From IMG/VR virus record IMGVR_UViG_3300036846_000622, positions 1-44,963 of that record: 44,963 nucleotides of DNA, one strand, 5' to 3'. The stretch is from a virus. Below the pieces are notes generated by a model. It was not told the origin of the DNA. It made no database searches and saw only the letters and a list, made by a program, of their open reading frames with translations. Position numbers and translations under genes: made by a program. Shown piece by piece: positions 21,290 to 30,784 of the stretch (its first letter is position 1; every line of letters begins with the position of its first letter).

Positions 21290-24200
21290 TCACCCGCGCG
21301 TTCCGAGAGTTACCGGCGTTCCCGTCACCGGCTCATTCCCCGGCTGCGTGATACCACCTAATCGAGACAGCCCCGAGCGAACGTATGGGCCGAGAGGCCT
21401 CATCATCGGACCTCCTCCCGGCAATGTTCCTATTTCTGTGGGAGCTCCGAATGCGCCAGGCTGCGGCACTAATCCCGTGACCCTCTCTCTCGCCTCCACG
21501 TCTCTGTTAAATTTATCCAACGCCGCTTTCTGATCGAACGCGAAACGATCCGAACCGTCCGGCCCGTGAAGCTGCATTAGCTGCCCACGATAGTTGATGA
21601 AAATCATGTAGGACGGTGCGAGGCCGGCAGTCTTTTCGTGGACCGTTTGAGGATCCGCCATGACGCCGGCAATCGACCAGCTAGGACTTGCCCCGGGCCC
21701 GATAGGTGTTTGTTGCCCGAGAATGCCCCGAGCCTCCTGCATCACCTGATCTTTGATCCAATCATGCGAACCACCGACTTGCGGATACATGAGCTCCGGT
21801 GCGTTCCGCGTAATCGCGCCATTGTTGACGCCGCTTTGTGTCCATAAGGTTTTTACATAGTCACCCGCCTTTTCCGCCGCCGCTTGTGCATCAAGTCCGC
21901 GCGCTCGCATTGCTTTGTAGTAATCGACAAAATCCGATTGCAGATATGCCGCTTGTTCCGGTTGTCCGATTATCCCTCTGAGAATATCGTGACCTTGTGT
22001 TGCGAAGAACCGACCCCAAAAACCGCCTTGCATAATGTTCTTGGATTCCTCGCCGGTCATCTTGCCGACTTCTTTATCAACATCGGCTTTGACCTGTTCA
22101 TAAATTCGCTTTTGTTGCGGATCGTCCGGCATGTTGAGTTGCTTAACGAGATCCTGCGGGTTGTCGATTTTGTCTTTCAAATCGGTCCAAGCATCCAACC
22201 GCTTGAGCGCAGCCTCGCCAAAATCATGCTTAAAATCTACCGGATTGATCCGGCGTGCCTTATCGAGCATCATCATGCCCGTAGTCATCCGTTCAGGATT
22301 GTTTGATCCGGCCATGCTCAAGACTGACGACTTCATATCGTCGCTGTTAAGCGTCCCGTAGTACGCACCTTCGCTCATCGTCCCCATGCCGAGCGCAATG
22401 TTTTTGGCTTCCTGAATCGGCCCGCTGCGCAGCTTGCCGCCGATAGAAATGCCGTCCTCCTTACTCAGCACAGACGGATTATCCGAGACAAAAGTTCCAT
22501 GCGTGTCGCGCATCTTCTGCACGATTTGATCACGCGATTGAAAATTGGCGGCCGTTTGGTTGGGATCGGCTGTATTAAAATCGACCTTGCGATAGTCGCC
22601 TTGCGCTACCGCCGCATCGACCGGGCTTGTCCCGAGCGCCTTTTGGTGGTTCTCGATATTGTTCCATGCACCTTCATAAAGCTGCGTTGTCGCCGTATCC
22701 ATGCCGGCGGCTTTTCTTTGCTCGAGTTGATTTTTGAATGCCGCCTTATCTTCCGGCGTCATTATGGTTTTTGCCATTTCGGCCGAGTCGAGTAATTGAC
22801 TCATGTGTTGTAATTGATCTTCTTGCCCGCCGCGTTGGGCGAGCGTGACTGCATCGCGCAGCGTTCCTATGCCAATGTCCTCATTATTTTTCAGCCGGCG
22901 ATCTATATCCTCAATCGCTGCTTTGGCGTTCTTTGCGGCATTCTGTTGCAATTCAACCGCGATGCTCTGAAACAATCGTTGCTGTGTCGCCGGCAAAGAC
23001 GCAATCGGCGTTCCGCGCACAACAGGATGCTCTTTGATTTCTTGCTGCGCCGTCTTAAACGCTTCGGCATCTTTATCCATATACTTGTGCATTCGCTGAT
23101 AACGTGCTTCGGCTTCCTCCGGAGTGTTGTAGCTTGGAAACTTATCCCAACCGATTTTTTCAACATTCTTCACCGCGTCATCGACCGACACAATCTTGCC
23201 GCCCCATATCGACGGAATGTTGTAAGTCTTGCCTTCATGATCGACCGTCATTTGTAGCAGCGTTGAGACGTTGCCCTGGTCATCGACAATCCGTTCGTTA
23301 GGACTGCGCAGCCGGTCGAGGTGGAGTTGATAAAAATCTTTCTCCTGCGGTGTAAAATGCATTTCAGCATCGGCCGCCGCGAGGTTAATTGGCGCGGGCG
23401 GCGCAACGCCCGTTCCTTGCGAGCGCGCAATGGCATTCTGAACCCATGTACGCGTGTGGTCATTTGGCTGCGAACCACCAGGCACAGATGTCCATTCTTT
23501 CTTGAGTGCCGGCGTTGCCGCATTCATCCACCAACCCGGATCGCTGCCAAACTTCCCGACATCCTCCTCGAGATCGCCGGTCGCCCCCGGATAGCTTTTC
23601 CAGGCGCCCGTCGTTTTGTAGAGATCCGCCGCCGAGAGCCAGGAGCGCATATCCTGCGCTTCCTCAGACATTCCGGGTATTCCGTATTTGCGCACGCGCT
23701 CTCTATAGGTGGTTAGTGTTTCCTGCCCGCGTCCGGCGGCGGTTGAAATCTGTCCCGCCCATCGCGAACCGGGAGGATAGACATAGGGAGGGAATGCCCC
23801 GGTCTCATACGGGTGTTGCCCCGGGAACTCACCAGGCTTGAATGATTTTCCGCCGACCGTTTCGCCATAGCCGGTGCGAATTGGCTGCCCGGTTACCGGA
23901 TCCATGCCAAACCCGCCGCCCGCGACTTCGCCATGCGCGATAGCATCCAACACCACCATCTTCCCCGGACTGAGGAGCTCCGGTTTGTATCCTTCCGCAA
24001 TCGCCCCCAACGTCTGCGCGCTACTTTTCGGATCTTGCTGACGCTGTAATTTCATCCAATCAATCTGCGCGGTGAGTCCTTCGATATGATCGACCGACGC
24101 CTGATCCCCGAGCGCGGCAGCCCGTTGCTTTAGATCGTTCGCATGTGTTAGCGAAAAATTATTCGGCGCTTTGATTATCTCCGATTCCCAACTATTCAAT

Positions 24201-25129
24201 TCGGCGTGGTAGTTCTTGAGCTCCTCCTTTTCCTCTACGCTGACGCCTTCGAGCGCGTGCAATCCTTCCGCCACGGCGGCATCGCGTTGACGAGCAGTCA
24301 ACCCTAGCTTTTGCGCCTCCGGATCCGTCCAAAACGCGGCATAGAGTGCCCGCTGCGCCTCGACCTTGTTTTTCTTTGTTTGATAGGTGCGGATAACGTC
24401 TCCGATTTTCTGTTGAGCCGTGTCGGCATCGCGCGCCTGTTGCTTCTCGAGTCCGGCGCGCTGCGCGTTGTAACCATTGCGCGGATCACTCGTAATTAAA
24501 TCTACAATCGCCTCGCTATCCTTTACTTTTTGGTCATAGGCCGCCCGTTGTTCCGGCGTATCCAAACCTTGGCGAGCGAGCGTTATTCTTTCCTCGTTTG
24601 TTCGTTTGAGCTCCTCCTGCATCCCTTGCAAAGCATTCGTGCGCGTCGTTACATCGTCCTGCGCCATTGTTTGTTTAACGGCGCTGGTTGTTTGATCCGC
24701 GATTGTTCTCCCGATAGCCGGACGTAACTCAGGCGGCGTATTTTGCAGCATCGTGTCGTTATATTTCTTGAGCGACTCGCTCAACACATGCGGATCGCCC
24801 TTCGCATCAATCCGCATCTGTTCAACGCTTTGAGAAATGGCGGGCGTCATCTTGGTCATGTATTCGATTTTTGCCGCTCGAGCGTAGGCATCGGACGCGG
24901 GCCCGATTAGCGGCGCCTTCGCGATAAACGGTTTGCCGTTTGCTTCCCCGACCGCTTGTTCCCCGGCTTGCTCGCCGTATCTCGTCGCAACTGTTTCCGC
25001 CGCCGCGCTCGCCTTATCGAGCGTGTTCGCAAGCATCTGATAGGGCGCCTGTACTTCCCCAGGCGTCACCGCCGTTTGCGGCTTGCGCGATATGTCCTCA
25101 GAAACCGGGACTTCGGGGAGATCGACCAT
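21290..25129 (-). CDS. Internal virion protein with lysozyme-like domain
   Basis: 1279 residues. N-terminal 380 residues are helical (Gln/Ala-rich). A lysozyme-like segment at about 390-510 includes LDAIAHGEVAGGGFG (possible catalytic Glu), ISTAAGRGQETLTTY and SEEAQDMRSWLSAADLY, the pattern of virion muramidases. Residues about 610-680 carry DDQGNVSTLLQMTVDHEGK, a module seen in other phage virion proteins. It probably opens peptidoglycan during DNA ejection. Starts by ATG overlap with the previous gene. Confidence 0.75.
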   Translation of the reverse strand: MVDLPEVPVSEDISRKPQTAVTPGEVQAPYQMLANTLDKASAAAETVATRYGEQAGEQAVGEANGKPFIAKAPLIGPASDAYARAAKIEYMTKMTPAISQSVEQMRIDAKGDPHVLSESLKKYNDTMLQNTPPELRPAIGRTIADQTTSAVKQTMAQDDVTTRTNALQGMQEELKRTNEERITLARQGLDTPEQRAAYDQKVKDSEAIVDLITSDPRNGYNAQRAGLEKQQARDADTAQQKIGDVIRTYQTKKNKVEAQRALYAAFWTDPEAQKLGLTARQRDAAVAEGLHALEGVSVEEKEELKNYHAELNSWESEIIKAPNNFSLTHANDLKQRAAALGDQASVDHIEGLTAQIDWMKLQRQQDPKSSAQTLGAIAEGYKPELLSPGKMVVLDAIAHGEVAGGGFGMDPVTGQPIRTGYGETVGGKSFKPGEFPGQHPYETGAFPPYVYPPGSRWAGQISTAAGRGQETLTTYRERVRKYGIPGMSEEAQDMRSWLSAADLYKTTGAWKSYPGATGDLEEDVGKFGSDPGWWMNAATPALKKEWTSVPGGSQPNDHTRTWVQNAIARSQGTGVAPPAPINLAAADAEMHFTPQEKDFYQLHLDRLRSPNERIVDDQGNVSTLLQMTVDHEGKTYNIPSIWGGKIVSVDDAVKNVEKIGWDKFPSYNTPEEAEARYQRMHKYMDKDAEAFKTAQQEIKEHPVVRGTPIASLPATQQRLFQSIAVELQQNAAKNAKAAIEDIDRRLKNNEDIGIGTLRDAVTLAQRGGQEDQLQHMSQLLDSAEMAKTIMTPEDKAAFKNQLEQRKAAGMDTATTQLYEGAWNNIENHQKALGTSPVDAAVAQGDYRKVDFNTADPNQTAANFQSRDQIVQKMRDTHGTFVSDNPSVLSKEDGISIGGKLRSGPIQEAKNIALGMGTMSEGAYYGTLNSDDMKSSVLSMAGSNNPERMTTGMMMLDKARRINPVDFKHDFGEAALKRLDAWTDLKDKIDNPQDLVKQLNMPDDPQQKRIYEQVKADVDKEVGKMTGEESKNIMQGGFWGRFFATQGHDILRGIIGQPEQAAYLQSDFVDYYKAMRARGLDAQAAAEKAGDYVKTLWTQSGVNNGAITRNAPELMYPQVGGSHDWIKDQVMQEARGILGQQTPIGPGASPSWSIAGVMADPQTVHEKTAGLAPSYMIFINYRGQLMQLHGPDGSDRFAFDQKAALDKFNRDVEARERVTGLVPQPGAFGAPTEIGTLPGGGPMMRPLGPYVRSGLSRLGGITQPGNEPVTGTPVTLGTRG

Positions 25130-25608
25130 TAGCTTGTACCTATTCCAAAGTTGCTAAAATTTGTCCCGCCTACGCCCTTGAGCAGCGTGGCGGCGACATC
25201 AAGATCCGTTAGCCCCATTGCATACTTGCCTTGCGCTCGAGTGAACGCAGCATCGGTTCGCTCTTGTTCGGCTTGTTGTAGGAAACTCTGTTGCGCGATT
25301 ATGCGCGACGTTTCGCCTTGAGTTTCTGAATAGTCGCGGACTGCCGCGCCCGTTGGCGACGTGGGATCGGTATTTGCAGCGGCGCGTACCGCATCAATCA
25401 TACCGAGGCTGCGCGCCAGCTTTTGACGATGTGCGGCTCCGGTTTCCGCCGCTTGGAGCTCGCCATATTGCGCGGCCCGGTCGAGCGTCTCTGCCTTGTA
25501 CTCGGCCGCAGCCGCCACGCCTTTACCCTTTTGATAAGTCCCATAAGCGGACAGGCCTAGCGAGGCTATCGAAGTTATACCCGCGACGGGCAATGCTGCT
25601 GCGCCCAT
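25129..25608 (-). CDS. Internal virion protein (T7 gp14-like)
   Basis: 159 residues: hydrophobic N-terminus (about 1-22, ITSIASLGLSAYGTYQKGKG) followed by a long Ala/Gln-rich helix. Size and place between a tubular protein and the larger internal proteins match gp14-like ejection proteins that form the outer-membrane part of the channel. Identity from context. Confidence 0.65.
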   Translation of the reverse strand: MGAAALPVAGITSIASLGLSAYGTYQKGKGVAAAAEYKAETLDRAAQYGELQAAETGAAHRQKLARSLGMIDAVRAAANTDPTSPTGAAVRDYSETQGETSRIIAQQSFLQQAEQERTDAAFTRAQGKYAMGLTDLDVAATLLKGVGGTNFSNFGIGTS

Positions 25609-25609
25609 G

Positions 25610-27880
25610 TTACACCGTTGCTTCTATCCCGAGCTCCACTAGCGTGAACGGACCCGGCGTGTCCTTGATGATTGCCACTCGAGCGTCCCACGATAGCCCC
25701 AACGGGAAATAATCATAGGTTTGCTCGCGCATCGGCGCTGGCTGCGTTGCGTCGTCGCCTATGTTGTAGGCTGTGATCCGCCGGATATTCATAATCGTGC
25801 CGAGAGCCGGCGAGGTTTGCGTAAGCGGACCACCGAATAGCCGCGCGAACACAAAGCCGGTGTTGTGGACTGTCCAAGCCGTCACCCGAACGGTGCGCCG
25901 CTTCACCATGCGTTGCTTCTTAGCCTCGCCGGGAGGAGCCATCGGAATGAACGGCTCGAGCACCGAGGTCCAGGGTTGACCGGCCATGAGATTCGCACTG
26001 TTGAGGTTCTCGCCGCCATGAAATTGCGGAACAATGAATCCGTTCGCGTCAATCTGATAGGTGCCCATGAATACAGTCCCGTTATCAATCAACGTGACCG
26101 TGATCCCCGGCATGAACCACAGCGGTCCCTTGCCACCAGGCGGGGCGAGTGCGGCTGGCGCATTGTTGACCCGAAGATTGCAATCGAGAATCGCGAATGG
26201 ATCGAGCGCCTCAACTATCGACACGGGTCCGGATCCACCCACGACGTTGTAAACATTCGTGAACAGGATTTCGGCTTGACGTGCCGCAACCCAACTCGGC
26301 TGTCCGGCGCCGGTCCAAGGAATCCATCCAGCATTCCCAACAAGCTGCCCGTTTTGCAGTTTGTAAAGGCCGACGACAATGGAGCCATCGGCATTAAGAA
26401 TGTAGGCATAGCGTTCCGGAAAGATGCTATCGGCACTCGGCGCGGCAATAGCAACGGGCCCGGTAAACAAATGCGTCGCGAGATCGCCCACCTCGCGCGT
26501 CTCGTATGGCCGGCTGTAGGATCCTGTGGCTGCCACGACCATCGGCCGCAGATTGCCAGCATTGATGAAAATGAGCTCCTCTTGCAGCAATCTCGGTTGT
26601 ACGTTTGCGGCGCCATCGCGGCTTACCAGATTGAAGGCGACAGATCCCGGCTTGAGCGGATTCGTGACCGAGATCGGAATGTAGTAGACGCCGATTGTCG
26701 TAAAGCAGAACTCATTACCTTCCGCCCCTGGCTCGACATAGAGCACTTGTGCCTTGCCCGGGGCGAGCTCAAACATGCCGCCGTCAGCCGTAGGGACTTG
26801 TTGATCGACATAGAGATCAAACGGCGAGCCTATTGCACTCCAAGAGATCCCATTCGGAACCGAGGGGAAATTGTAAAAAATCAGCCGGTTTTGATCTATC
26901 CGGACGCCCGAAGGCCAGCCCCGGAAATTGTTCATTACCTCATCGTCCCAAAGCGAGATCGCTTGCGGGGGGAACCCGCTTCCAGGGCTGGTAATCGACA
27001 CGGCGCCGTATGGACCGACCGCAACTTCACCGTTTACGAAGAATTTCCCCGGCACAATGGTTTGAATAATCATTGAGGTAGGCGTCGCAGGAGCGGCAGG
27101 AGCGAAGGAGCAAACAATCCCCTTAGCGCCCGACGTTGCCCCGATAACAAGATCGCCAACCGAAAGCGAGCCGGCGATCCCCCCGATTCCAAAGTCCTCA
27201 CCTTGCAGTAATTGTTGCTCTACGGTTCCGGTCAAATGCGTTGAATCAGTAAATCCCGTAATCAGAATTTGAGCGTCGATATAACGCATCCGCGTCCCCA
27301 CCATTCCGGGGACCGCGACCGGCGAAGAGAACGTAAGCGTAATGTTGCTGCCGAGCTTGTAGTCCGAGGGCAACATTGTCACGTTCTTCGGGGAGATCCG
27401 ATAGAACGGCGTGCGCGCTTGATTGTTGCCACCAATCGTCACTTGATAATTGGCGAGCGTCCAAGTCGAGACACCATCCCAGGTTAGCACTTGCGGCTGT
27501 GCCCCCGGGAAGCAGATATAGACGTTCAGCAAATAAACGTCCCAAATGATTTGTTGAGCCGTCGCCACCGTCCACGGCATACCGCTTACCGTGAACACTT
27601 GCGCGCCGGCAGGATTGAACACGTTTAATGTGCCGCCATCAAAATTGAGATAGAAAATGCTTCCCGCCTTCATCAACACGGCTTCGGTTCGCCCGGTCGC
27701 CAAAAACTTCGCAGTCTTTCCCGGTCGATTGTTGAGCACCCGCGTGGCGAGGATCCGGTAATTGCTCATCTGCCGTGCGCCCGCCGCAAATGGCTTTGCA
27801 TCGTCCGCGCGCTTGGCGCCTACGTCGAGCTCACCGCTCGTAAAATCCCGTTGTGCCCCGGTGATTTTTGGTCGCGCCAT
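25610..27880 (-). CDS. Tail tubular protein B (T7 gp12-like)
   Basis: 756 residues, beta-rich. The N-terminus (FTSGELDVGAKRADDAKPFA, about 12-31; GARQMSNYRILATRVLNNRP) is characteristic of podovirus nozzle proteins. Located after the tubular protein A gene, 6 bp downstream. It should form the hexameric tail nozzle to which fibres attach. Confidence 0.8.
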   Translation of the reverse strand: MARPKITGAQRDFTSGELDVGAKRADDAKPFAAGARQMSNYRILATRVLNNRPGKTAKFLATGRTEAVLMKAGSIFYLNFDGGTLNVFNPAGAQVFTVSGMPWTVATAQQIIWDVYLLNVYICFPGAQPQVLTWDGVSTWTLANYQVTIGGNNQARTPFYRISPKNVTMLPSDYKLGSNITLTFSSPVAVPGMVGTRMRYIDAQILITGFTDSTHLTGTVEQQLLQGEDFGIGGIAGSLSVGDLVIGATSGAKGIVCSFAPAAPATPTSMIIQTIVPGKFFVNGEVAVGPYGAVSITSPGSGFPPQAISLWDDEVMNNFRGWPSGVRIDQNRLIFYNFPSVPNGISWSAIGSPFDLYVDQQVPTADGGMFELAPGKAQVLYVEPGAEGNEFCFTTIGVYYIPISVTNPLKPGSVAFNLVSRDGAANVQPRLLQEELIFINAGNLRPMVVAATGSYSRPYETREVGDLATHLFTGPVAIAAPSADSIFPERYAYILNADGSIVVGLYKLQNGQLVGNAGWIPWTGAGQPSWVAARQAEILFTNVYNVVGGSGPVSIVEALDPFAILDCNLRVNNAPAALAPPGGKGPLWFMPGITVTLIDNGTVFMGTYQIDANGFIVPQFHGGENLNSANLMAGQPWTSVLEPFIPMAPPGEAKKQRMVKRRTVRVTAWTVHNTGFVFARLFGGPLTQTSPALGTIMNIRRITAYNIGDDATQPAPMREQTYDYFPLGLSWDARVAIIKDTPGPFTLVELGIEATV

Positions 27881-27886
27881 ATCTCA

Positions 27887-28585
27887 TCACCCCGGTGATC
27901 CTGTTCCACCCCATCCACTCGGAAGCTGCGGCCACGGCCGGCGCACCCGCCGCGCTACATAGATCCGACTGTTCCACATCGCGCGTTTCGGCGTTTCCTG
28001 ATCAGCGCGCGTTTTTGCTTCCTGCAAAACACCAACGCCGATTTTCCACATAGCTGCGGCTTCTTGCACATCGTACATGAGCGAACGATAGATCCCGCTC
28101 AACGTGAAAAACATCAGCGCAGTTATGAAGGTTCTCGCCATCCTATCGGTTGTCGGACTTTGATCCCCGCCCGGATCCGAAGAGACATATTGGATTTGAA
28201 CAACCCCGGGTGTCGTGCCGGACGGTGCCGGATAGTAAAGGCTCGACCCTGAGATCGCCCGCACCTCGAGGTGATTACCAACGATCTTATAAAGGACCGG
28301 CGCATCATCGAGCCGCATCCAAATGAGGTGAACGCAATCCGGCGGTTTCGGATAAGCCGTATCGAATTGCCTATCTTCGGGAGGCGTTGTCAGCGGTTGC
28401 AGCGTTTGGATCTTGGTTACGGCGGCCCAATTGTGATTATCGAGCATAAACTCGAGGGCGATTTCGTATGCGCGACTCGCGGCATTCCAATTATCTGATC
28501 CGTCAGCCGCGACGAAAACCTCATCAATGCCCGCGCTAACGAGCGCATCGTTGATAACATCGAGTTTTTGAACGGGCCATGTCAT
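27887..28585 (-). CDS. Tail tubular protein A (T7 gp11-like)
   Basis: 232 residues. The N-terminal half fits the adaptor/gatekeeper family: DVINDALVSAGIDEVF, then YEIALEFMLDNHNWAAVTK (about 47-65). Forms the ring between portal and nozzle. It follows the glycine-rich protein gene with 9 bp spacing, so tail genes here are ordered fibre, adhesin, adaptor, nozzle. Confidence 0.78.
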   Translation of the reverse strand: MTWPVQKLDVINDALVSAGIDEVFVAADGSDNWNAASRAYEIALEFMLDNHNWAAVTKIQTLQPLTTPPEDRQFDTAYPKPPDCVHLIWMRLDDAPVLYKIVGNHLEVRAISGSSLYYPAPSGTTPGVVQIQYVSSDPGGDQSPTTDRMARTFITALMFFTLSGIYRSLMYDVQEAAAMWKIGVGVLQEAKTRADQETPKRAMWNSRIYVARRVRRPWPQLPSGWGGTGSPG

Positions 28586-28594
28586 CGCATCACC

Positions 28595-30784
28595 TCAATA
28601 GAAAATCTCGACTTTGGCAACAAAATCAGCTTGACCTAAGCCGCCCGTAAACGACGGTGAGCATGTTGTAGCCGGCGCCGGACAACTCGCTTGCGACGAG
28701 TTCCAATAGGCTTCAAAACTATTGCTCATTCCGAGGTTTTGTCTGGTACCGCCGCTAGTCGCATTGATCCCGACAACCAAATCCTTCGCCGGATTAAATG
28801 CGTAATTGATTGCGTCGCTCGTCGTCGTTGAATTGATTGGCACCGTCACGCTGTTGACGCCGCTGAATGTCGCTCTGACTTGCGAGCCATCATAGTTTTG
28901 CGTCGTGGTTCCGACCGGGCCAGCCGAATGCCCGACAAACACATCTGACAAAACAAGATTGCTGTTCGATGCCGCTATGACCGTCACGCGGATTTGAGTA
29001 GCCGAAGCAGGAGATGAGTAGGCCGGCACGCCAACCCATTGGCGAATCCCGTAACCATTAAATCCCGTGTTATCTACGCCACCGCCGCCACTGCTGAAAT
29101 TGACGCTGACAATGGTGTGCCAAGTCCCGGCCTCCTGAACGATGACTATGCCGGAACCGCCGGCATAGCCACCAGTACCGCCGCCGCCGCCGGTATTGAC
29201 GGTGCCCGGTGTAGCTGCGGCACCCCCGCCGCCCGCACCCGCGGTTCCGCTTCCGCTTCCGCCACCAGCGTAAGTATTTGAATCGATCGGGCATTGCGTT
29301 CCCGCGCCGCCATTACTGTCTGTCGCGGTCACACCACTAGGACCGCCGCCGCCACCTCCACCACCTTGAACCGCGCCGCTTGGTGCTCCCGCTGCTCCGC
29401 CGCCACCTTGCGATCCGCTACCCCCGGCGCCGGGACTACTACTAAGTGGGCCGCCACCCCCGCCACCACCTGCGCCGCCATTGCCGCCGGGGCTTCCAGT
29501 ATTAGAACCTCCGTTGCCGCCATATCCGCCGCCGATCGCCGTTAGAGACATAGGCGATGGAAGGATGCTATTGCCGCCTTGCGCTGCCGATGCTCCGCCG
29601 GCTCCGACTGTAACTGAATATGTGCCGCTTGGAATTGCTAACCCCGAGCCGATTAGCATTCCGCCGCCGCCACCTCCGCCGCCATATCCGGGGCTAGTGT
29701 TAGTTCCCGAGCCGCCACCGCCGGCAACGATGCAATATTGAACCGAGGCGGCCGTGGGGCAAACAATGTTGCCGTTTACAATCATCGTGTAACGACTCTT
29801 CCCGGCCGAAATTGTCGCGGTGTTGCCGGCGCCGGTAACGGTGCAAGTCGTTGCGGGAGGAGGTGGACCGCCGCCGCCCTCTACGATGATGGTGAGACCG
29901 CTGCCCCCTGCCACACCGTCTTTACTGGTTGTTCCATTCGTGCTGTTGCCGCCCGCGCCGCCGCCAGTGTTCGCCGCTCCGGGCACACCTTGATTATCGC
30001 CGCCGGTAGTTCCCGGCTTACCGCCGCCGCAAGTAGCGGTCGCAGTCGTGCCGGTTTGATAGGTGCCACCGCCGCCGCCGCCCGCGATGCAATTCGCGAG
30101 CCCGAATCCGGCAGGCGTTACACCTGCGCCGCCATTGCCGCCCGAGCTTGCGGTTCCATTGCCGCCAACGGCGCCGTCCCCGGCACCACCGCCGGCACCG
30201 TATTGGCCTCCGGTGTGGCCGGTCCCGCCACTAAAGTGCGTGCCGGTACCCGCGCCACCATCGTTATTCTGTCCACCCGCGCCGCCGCCGTTGTATCCGC
30301 TGCCGCCGGCTGCCGCGTTATTGCCGCCACCTTGGCCGCCGACTGCGGTTGCGATTGCGCCGAGAGTTGTCGATCCGCCAACGCCCCCGGCAGTAGCGGT
30401 CCCATGAACCGCGCCGCTACCACCCGCACCGATGCTAATCGCAGTCGTGCCGGTTAGGCTTGTGCTTCCGGTAAGAGTTTGGCCCCCGGCGCCGCCGCCG
30501 CCCGCTGCGTAGGATCCGCCCGCGCCGGAACCGCCGCCGCCGCCGCCGCCGACGAGGAGATAATTAACATTGCGGCCGGATGGACAAACGATATTGCCGC
30601 TGGTGATAAAGGTGTAAGTGCTTCCAGCCCCGACCGTTGAGACTGTATTGCCGGCGCCGGTCACCGTGCAGGGAGCAGCAGCACCTCCCCCAAGCAGCAT
30701 TGGCGAGAACGTACCGGGGAGTTGCGCGTAAATGCTCCACGCGCTTGCTAACAGAAACGCACATGCAATCGCGATGCGCTTCAT
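28595..30784 (-). CDS. Secreted glycine-rich fibre/adhesin-like protein
   Basis: 729 residues from ATG 30784 (GAAAGG upstream, ATGA overlap with the fibre gene). N-terminal Sec-like signal: MKRIAIACAFLLASAWSIYA. Two tandem glycine-rich units each begin with CTVTGAGNT and continue through NIVCP to long poly-Gly stretches. A beta-rich C-terminus (about 560-729) has no Gly blocks. Glycine-rich units of this kind can form poly-Gly II sandwiches, as in some phage adhesins. Likely a receptor-binding tip; the export signal is odd for a virion protein. Confidence 0.65.
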   Translation of the reverse strand: MKRIAIACAFLLASAWSIYAQLPGTFSPMLLGGGAAAPCTVTGAGNTVSTVGAGSTYTFITSGNIVCPSGRNVNYLLVGGGGGGGSGAGGSYAAGGGGAGGQTLTGSTSLTGTTAISIGAGGSGAVHGTATAGGVGGSTTLGAIATAVGGQGGGNNAAAGGSGYNGGGAGGQNNDGGAGTGTHFSGGTGHTGGQYGAGGGAGDGAVGGNGTASSGGNGGAGVTPAGFGLANCIAGGGGGGTYQTGTTATATCGGGKPGTTGGDNQGVPGAANTGGGAGGNSTNGTTSKDGVAGGSGLTIIVEGGGGPPPPATTCTVTGAGNTATISAGKSRYTMIVNGNIVCPTAASVQYCIVAGGGGSGTNTSPGYGGGGGGGGMLIGSGLAIPSGTYSVTVGAGGASAAQGGNSILPSPMSLTAIGGGYGGNGGSNTGSPGGNGGAGGGGGGGPLSSSPGAGGSGSQGGGGAAGAPSGAVQGGGGGGGGPSGVTATDSNGGAGTQCPIDSNTYAGGGSGSGTAGAGGGGAAATPGTVNTGGGGGTGGYAGGSGIVIVQEAGTWHTIVSVNFSSGGGGVDNTGFNGYGIRQWVGVPAYSSPASATQIRVTVIAASNSNLVLSDVFVGHSAGPVGTTTQNYDGSQVRATFSGVNSVTVPINSTTTSDAINYAFNPAKDLVVGINATSGGTRQNLGMSNSFEAYWNSSQASCPAPATTCSPSFTGGLGQADFVAKVEIFY

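Noticed and set aside
25865-27076. 403-codon plus-strand frame within the nozzle gene
   Set aside because: Antisense to a recognisable tail gene with Arg/His-rich composition; a GC-bias shadow.
28700-30760. Several long plus-strand frames across the fibre genes
   Set aside because: They are shadows of the GGN-rich glycine codons on the minus strand and give low-complexity Pro/Ala sequence.
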